A DNA stretch of 64,000 nucleotides from Anthoceros angustus. Its lineage: Eukaryota; Streptophyta; Anthocerotopsida; Anthocerotales; Anthocerotaceae. The notes under the pieces were generated by a model. That model did no database searches. It worked only from the letters and a program-made list of their open reading frames with translations, and was not told the origin of the DNA. Below are positions 57,896 through 64,000 of this stretch, piece by piece. Position numbers and translations under genes: made by a program. The stretch's first letter is position 1; every line of letters begins with the position of its first letter. The DNA is taken from positions 372,001 through 436,000 of the forward strand of contig VJWM01000019.1 in the NCBI GenBank assembly GCA_010909165.1, in the 5' to 3' direction.

Positions 57896-59628
57896 AGCTA
57901 CACCATGCTCCGCGGCATGACCGCCTATAGGACTTATAATTGTGTCAAAATCTTTAGCCTTTGCCCGTATGTTTCAAGGGCTAGAGGAATGAATTGATGG
58001 CCCGCATCCCTTATAATTGGTGGCCCGCCGCATCCCTTATAATTGGTGGCCGCTTGCATCCCACTATAATTGGTGGCCCGTGGCCTTGATATATACCCAA
58101 GATATTTTCATGGAAAATATTTTCCATGAAAAATATTTTCTTATGTGAATGGTACGTGGACTATGTAGTATGAAATTACTCAAGGCTTAATACTATTGGT
58201 CGCAAATTATAATGGAATCAAAACAGTAAGTAGAGGCACGGAATGCTCTAGTGTCTCCCCCTTTCTTGAGCTCAATGAAGGTCCCGATCATCGTTCTATG
58301 GAGGTTATAACTGCTAAGCACGTGTTTTTTTGTGCTAGACACCATTTTTGCGATCGACCAAAGTTACACATCGTGATCCGATATGTAAAAGGTGCCTTGT
58401 TTTTACTCACTCTGTTTAAAACATGCATTCATACACTTGTTTGGCAAAGGCAAGTTGCCATGATTCAAACCCGTGAAAGCCAAAACATGCATTCATATGC
58501 TTATTTGGCAAAGGCAAGTTGCCATGATTCAAACCCGTAGCCAAAACATGCATTCATATGTTTATTTGGCAAAGGCAAATTGCCATGATTCAAACCCGTG
58601 AAAGCCAAAACGTTGTAAGGAGTGAACCACCTTATAAACTGAAACGACAAACGATTGACGCACAACTGTGCGAAGGTCAGAGCTGGCTGGTGCTTGGTAG
58701 CAATTGACAGTGGTTGAAGTCCTCGGCGCCCGCATTAGCTAGATGTGGTTTTCTTGAAGCACTAGCACTTCTCTCTCACACAACGCCTTTGTGTGTTTTG
58801 AATGCGTACCTTAAATTTATGTTCTTGTATTCTCTGTTGTGTGTAGAGTTATCAAATCGAACAGCCCAGTGCCCCTTCTAAATGCTTGTCTTCTTACTTT
58901 ATATCTAGTTGTCTTGCAAATTCATCTTAAGCTATAACATAACCCTGACATGCATACTTCTTTGTGGAATGGGAGTGGTAAATGACCAACTCGTCGTTCC
59001 TTGGCACAGTGTTGGCAAAGCCACACTGCCACCACGTTTCCCATGTTGCAACGCTAAGGGGTTCGCGCCGTGCACCCAAAAAAAGCAAGACTATGAAACG
59101 ACGAGAAAAAGTGGAGGGAGGCTAATGTTTATTTTTTTGGGATTTTATAGATATATAGATATACTTTGTCACGATGCTAGTGTTATGCCTTCCATCAGGG
59201 AGTAACAATCAGAAGATGTGAAGTCCGTGAAGGCAAACAAAATTTCGACCCAACAGAGCAATGATCTACAACTTTGCCAGCGGTTCCACTTACACTGAGG
59301 AACATTCGTTCCACTTACATGAATACAAGCCGAACCCATTATTCAGGGCTGACATTCAGCAAACAAACATCATCAAATAGAGCCATGATGTGCACATAGC
59401 TGACATAGGCAGCATTCGGACTGCGGTCGATCTAACGAGACCAAAAATAGAGCTACGCAATCAGGTACTAGAACATCCCTCCTGGCATCCCTTCGTGGCT
59501 GTCACATTCCTACTGTCACCTGCCATATAAGCACCAGAGGGTTAGGAAACGACAATGGAACGCCTTGATGCACATTTCACCCGTATTAAAAGCAGCAAGC
59601 AACAGAATCAGATACCTTTGTAGAAAGA
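57896..59628. repeat. Large tandem repeat C, copy 2
   Basis: A direct copy of 56180-57895. Differences are mainly one- to four-base gaps (for example missing TCG in GCCCGCTCGCATCC, and altered lengths around CTACTGTTG). It continues without a break into the 3' region of the synergin-like gene. Confidence 0.9.
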
Positions 59629-59753
59629 ATGACAAAAAGTCTTGCTCCTGGCATGCGGCTGAAGAAACTCTCCCAGGCTGCTGATTTGCTAACGAAAGCT
59701 TCTTGGGTCTGCTGAGACGCCTTTGGTCATTTTCCACAATCCTTTGGAAATCA

Positions 59754-62700
59754 TCATGCTCGTACTTCTCCTATCTTTGGAATTGGCAACTTTGGTGCTT
59801 CTCTAGATATACTATTAGCCCACAAATTTGCAAGAGGAAGCAGGTAATGTTGCCCCTCCCATTCCACTGCCGGTATAGCTGCTCATTCCACAAGAGAAAA
59901 TATCTCAATATACATGTGTGGATGACCATTCCCTATCATGTCAGACACTCAGTCCTAGGCTCCACAGTCTGAAAAACTTGAGGCACAGCAGCATTCTAGG
60001 TTAACTTTTAATCTATGGTATGAAAGACGGTGGATGACCATGCACTGCAAGTGAATGACAAACATACCTGTGAATGGCAACAGCGGAAGAAGAGATAATG
60101 CACAGAAATGATACGGACTTCTGTCAGAAACAGATCTCCCAACCGCTTGGATCATGGCATTCGTCCCTGCAGAAGGGAGGTTCTGGATGTCGAACCACGA
60201 TGCAACTGTCATGGGCAGAGATTGTATATCCTTGACAAGGGATGAGCAGACTGCATCTTTGAGTCCCGACTCTAGCCATACATGGTGGCACTGTCCGACA
60301 GCTTTGGATGCTGCTTGCCCTAGCTCTTCAGCTACGGCAAGCCATGGCTTGTACACCTTCAGCGTTGCGCCAAGGATGCATGATGCCACAAAAACTTGGC
60401 CCACTGCAGAAAAAAAGTTCCTGCCTGCAGCAAATGGACACGAAACTGCTAAGATCAACAGACTAGTTACCAGGTATCTATCAAAAATCAGCTCAAACTG
60501 GCCCTCAAGCACATACACCTCAGGGAACTTCTGACACCAACCTTGCTTTGAATCTAAAAGGAGAGTGTCAGCTCCAGCATCAACAGCACGTTGCCATAAG
60601 TTTGAAGCATGCTCAAGTTCGCCCACACAAACACTTGCTAGTTTACTCCACGCTTTTACACAAAGCTGCTGCTCCTCAGTTGTTGCACAAACAAGTATTC
60701 GGAATGTGTGCACTGCATCGGTATGGATATCCACAGCTGCTTTCAAGTCGCTCTTTGCCTACATTATTTTATACCCACTGCTTCAGAAATACTCAAAAAC
60801 ATGGAGTGTGGAAACACCCACTCCGGCCAACTAGGTTGTCATCACCAATGCGACATTTAGATGAACCGTGACCTGCAAGTATGCCTAAGCATGCAGAGCT
60901 GCAATATCGAAGTATTTGCTGTAAAAGCTTACCAGACTTATGATCTTGTCTGCATCGAAGAGAGATTTCATGACAATGGCTCTGGTATCCGCATCATGAT
61001 CTCCAAGAAGTTCAAGCATCTCGTTCAGGGTCAGCCTTGACAATTCTGTGGTGCTAACTTGCTTATGGCGTGCTTCGCTTGAAGAGATTTTGGTAATCCT
61101 CTCAACGTGTCGTTGTCGAATTTGCCAATCTGACAACTCTTCCGGCTTTGCAAGCCCGGCCTGAGCAATCTGAGAATTTCAAAGAACAACTTTTAAAAAG
61201 TGTACATAAACGCCCAGTGAGTCATAATCAGGCCAAGGTTCAAGCTCCATTCAACAACACAGCAGCAGATAACATGCAAGCGATTCCACACACCTCAATC
61301 TCCTTTCTCGTTGAAGCAGCGTTCTCAAACTCACCCAATTCCATTGCAGCAAAATAGGATTCCTGCAAAAGAAACAACGATGAGTCACATGATCTTGGGA
61401 GAGTCAACTGCACTAGATGCCTTGGGTTTATGACCAGTTACCTGCAGCAAAGGTAGCGATGAAATAGCTAATGTATGCTTGTGACAACGGTATGCTTCCA
61501 GGACTCGACCTTCACTTATGAGACTTAATTGGAGCTTCTGCAGAGCGTGCACTGCTTCATCGCCCATGTGAGCCACTGTTATGGGTTTGGTAGATAAGTT
61601 GGAATGACCATCGGATGGCTCATCTGCTCGTGAGGTCGTCTCTTCTCTATACTGAAAGCTGAAACCGTCAATGTAACTGCCATCAATGCTCACACTCTCC
61701 TTGACCATGGAAAGCAGGTCCATCTTAAAGAAGTCTTCCCAAACAACTGCCTGGTCAAGCTCCTGCCACTCTTCACCTGTTCCATTCTCCAATGTACCAT
61801 CAGCATCAAGCATGCCTGACTCATCTATGTCAGGTGAGTCTGTAGCTACCATGTTACTCACTCCAGCTAAAGGTGAGCCTAAAGGATGAGAATCGGTTCT
61901 TCTGAAGAAAAACTCTACATCACTGGAGCTAGACACTTGAATGCTAGAACTGCGACTCCTGCGATGGGATGCCTTCCTGATATCGACCTCAGCTGTCGGT
62001 GAATCTGGGTACAAAGAGGCTATAACATCAGAGAAGTTCGAGGGGGTGAGCTTGAGGGAACTAGTCCTTGCAGTGCTTCTGCTTCTATTGCTAAATTCAT
62101 CATTAACGGGCATGGCTTTCAAATCCAAGACGGAATTGTTCTCAACCTCATCTTCACCAAATATGGACAATGGGAGAGGTGCTGCACTGATTCCCAAAAC
62201 CCCCTTCTTCAGGGTATCAGGCCCCACCTCCGCCTCCAGAGAGTTGAGATGAACTGTGTTTTGATCATCAGCAACAACTTCTGCAGTGCTACTTGACTGA
62301 TCTTTACTGCTGGTCACTGCATTTCCTGGGGTCACTTGCTCTAAAACGACAGGTGAGCCATCAAGGTGTTGATTTCTGCCATCACTGCTATCGGATATGC
62401 TGTTGCTTACAACATGTTGAATTGCAAAAAAATCAGTGCCTTTCAAATCTTCCATGCCAGAGATCTTTGATCCACTTCCTGAAGGAGGATCAGTGGTCTC
62501 TGCGGCAACCCAATCCCACGTGTCTTCATCCTCCAAGTCCGAATTGATGGGATCCACCTGATTTTCTACCGCCAAAAATTCCAGAGTGCTCTCCTTACTA
62601 TCTGGGTATGCCTTAAGATCTGCAACCGCCACTTCCTTGGGTTGGCCAGCCTCAAGACTCAGGGGATCCCAGAACATGGGTGCATCTGTGAAGAAGTTCA

Positions 62701-63733
62701 GGGAGGGCATGGGATTGCTCTCATCTTGCAAACTGATATCACCTTCTTGAATAAGCGCATCAGTGAAGAAGTTCAGGGAGGGCAAGGGATTGCTCTTATC
62801 TTGCAAGCTAATATCAGCTTTTTGAAAATTTTCACCAGGAACAGAGATTGAACTCCCACCTTGCTGGTTGCTGGATTCATGATCATCACTCTGACCGCTT
62901 AGCACCTGATCAAAAGTGAAAGAGTCCTGAGCATTGTCGTTGAAGACACTTCCACTACCCCAGGTTGCAGATTCTTGTGGACTTGTTTGTGCGAGAGGTG
63001 CAACCGGCGCTACAAAGTCTCCCCACTCATCATCTGACAAGCCCTCACTCATTTGATCCAGCCCAGTTGAGATTTCCTCACGTGTGCTATCGGTTCCCAT
63101 GGACAACGTTCCAATAGACGCTGCCAGGTGTGTGGGATCAGGAAGGGCCATGTCATGACCAGACGTGGGCACGGATGTAAAGGCTGCTTGTGGCGCTTGG
63201 CCATGTTGTACCTGTTCAGACTGATATTGCAGACCAGCAGATACTGCCAGGCCATGCATCGGCAGCACCAACCTGCTGGAGTCTACAGCAGGCGAAAGAC
63301 CTGAAGAGCTTGAACTAGGCAAACGAGCAGGGACTGATTCGAAGTCCCCGAACTCAAAGTCGTCATCTGAGTCGCCTCCAAGTGTACTTGAGCCATTGCT
63401 ATAACCAGCATGCACAGCAGGTTTATGATTTACAGATTCCTCTGTTGTTTCCTTTCCATCCCCATAACCTCTGTTTGAGCTTGGAACTGTGCCAACAAAA
63501 AGATCATCTTCTTCCTCCCCGAAGAAGGAAAGTGGTAAAGGTCCTGCGGCCACTTTAGACACTGACACAGACTTATGCGCCGAGCCACCTACTTTTCCCA
63601 TATCAATCTGCGACATCCCGTTGCCAGAAACGTGACTGCTACCATTTGTCCCGTAAAGCAAACCATTCCCTCCGTTCCACTGCGCCATTGGCAGTGATAG
63701 TGCCTGGGGGAAATCCATACATACTTTTATCAA
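59754..63733 (-). CDS. Gamma-synergin-like protein (plant family), 5' end probably outside the window
   Basis: Six exons on the minus strand: 63733-61442, 61362-61294, 61169-60933, 60758-60542, 60424-60068, 59866-59754. All are GT-AG with matching phases, giving 1094 residues from the first ATG. The N-terminal 760 residues are disordered, acidic and Ser-rich, with repeated aromatic-acidic motifs (GEEEDDLFVG, DDDFEFGDFES, DDEWGDFVAP, FGEDE). The C-terminal part is helical and conserved in plants: ESYFAAMELGEFENAA, HVERITKISSSEARHKQVS, LKVYKPW and VEWEGQHYLLPLANLWANSI. Animal gamma-synergin assists the AP-1 clathrin adaptor, and a similar trafficking role here is only an inference. A 20-residue segment around PSLNFFTDA is repeated twice (about 62640-62850). 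The true N-terminus may be an upstream exon (see 63856-64000) spliced to 63703. Confidence 0.88.
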
Positions 63734-63855
63734 GCCATTAAAGCCGCATGTATAGCCACCGAGCCATCCCGAGGGCCGAGGAAGCTCAAACCTTAACAGT
63801 TCTCCGGCGTATCAAATCGCATATGACGAGATCTCGGACCTGACTAACACCCTAC

Positions 63856-64000
63856 GCCACTTCCTGCCTCCAATGCGGAATTCTCGTCAGCCAAAAGTTG
63901 CCCGGACCCAAGACGAAAGTCTGCATACTCCTCACATGACCAGGCATTACAGGCAGCATTTGCAGTAGGCAAATCCGAAGAGCAGGAGAAGAAGCTTTCC
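63856..64000 (-). CDS. Possible upstream coding exon of the synergin-like gene, cut by the window edge
   Basis: From the right edge the minus strand is open for 48 codons (including ADFRLGSGQLLADENSALEA) to a possible donor GGC|GTAGGG at 63856, in the same phase as the acceptor CCCCCAG|GCACTATC at 63703. Joining them would replace the first ten residues of the model. The phase match could be chance (one in three), and the peptide is not recognised. Confidence 0.3.

Noticed and set aside
59516-59737. 73-codon minus-strand frame after the synergin-like stop
   Set aside because: It lies past the stop codon of the spliced model at 59754, whose last exon matches the conserved C-terminus, so this is 3' untranslated sequence, partly inside duplication C.

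Overview
This is nuclear DNA of a green plant. The protein-coding genes are split by short GT-AG introns, and the encoded proteins are plant-type: a class II DAHP synthase with a plastid-leader-like N-terminus, a plant-type F-box protein of the SKIP22 kind, a plant-type RsmD-like methyltransferase and an AVT6-like amino-acid transporter. Compact, fairly GC-rich genes sit as islands in AT-rich, repeat-packed DNA. The protein dialect suggests a non-seed streptophyte (bryophyte or lycophyte grade), but the species cannot be named from the sequence alone. I see no bacterial operon, CRISPR array or organelle sequence.

Genes from left to right: UAP56/DDX39 RNA helicase (+, 4466-7927, 11 exons, fully solved); a truncated P2 ribosomal stalk pseudogene (-, about 8880-9240); V-ATPase subunit H (+, 10364-12715, with a defect around exons 3/4 and no recognisable N-terminal exon); intact P2 (-, 13925-14266); a C7orf25/UPF0415 homologue (-, 15353-17338); F-box SKIP22-like (-, 18248-20038), head-to-head with a Nepro/DUF4477-like gene (+, 20305-22260); an AVT6-like transporter (-, 23005-24348); an RsmD-like methyltransferase (+, 37041-38819); DAHP synthase (-, 39555-41600, frame broken twice in its N-terminal region); and a gamma-synergin-like gene (-, 59754-63733, probably starting beyond the window). 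These are unrelated housekeeping genes, not a pathway cluster.

Mobile DNA fills the rest. One Mutator-like element at 32405-36844 has about 265-bp terminal inverted repeats, an apparent target-site duplication, a decayed SWIM-type transposase and an extremely G-rich inner segment. It ends about 190 bp before the start codon of the RsmD-like gene. A second, older MULE remnant lies at about 28.2-30.3 kb. Fragments of a non-LTR-type retroelement protein lie at 14.64-15.19 and 55.9-56.3 kb.

The 45.05-59.63 kb region is dominated by three pairs of large direct tandem duplications (about 2.1, 1.55 and 1.7 kb). The copies in each pair differ mostly by clustered tiny insertions and deletions. Together with the two single-base frame breaks in DAHP synthase, this raises the question of consensus errors in the assembly as well as true decay. 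No clearly new functional system is evident. The most interesting items are the MULE beside the RsmD gene, the micro-indel pattern between duplicates, the damaged V-ATPase H and DAHP synthase models, and the divergent SKIP22/Nepro gene pair.
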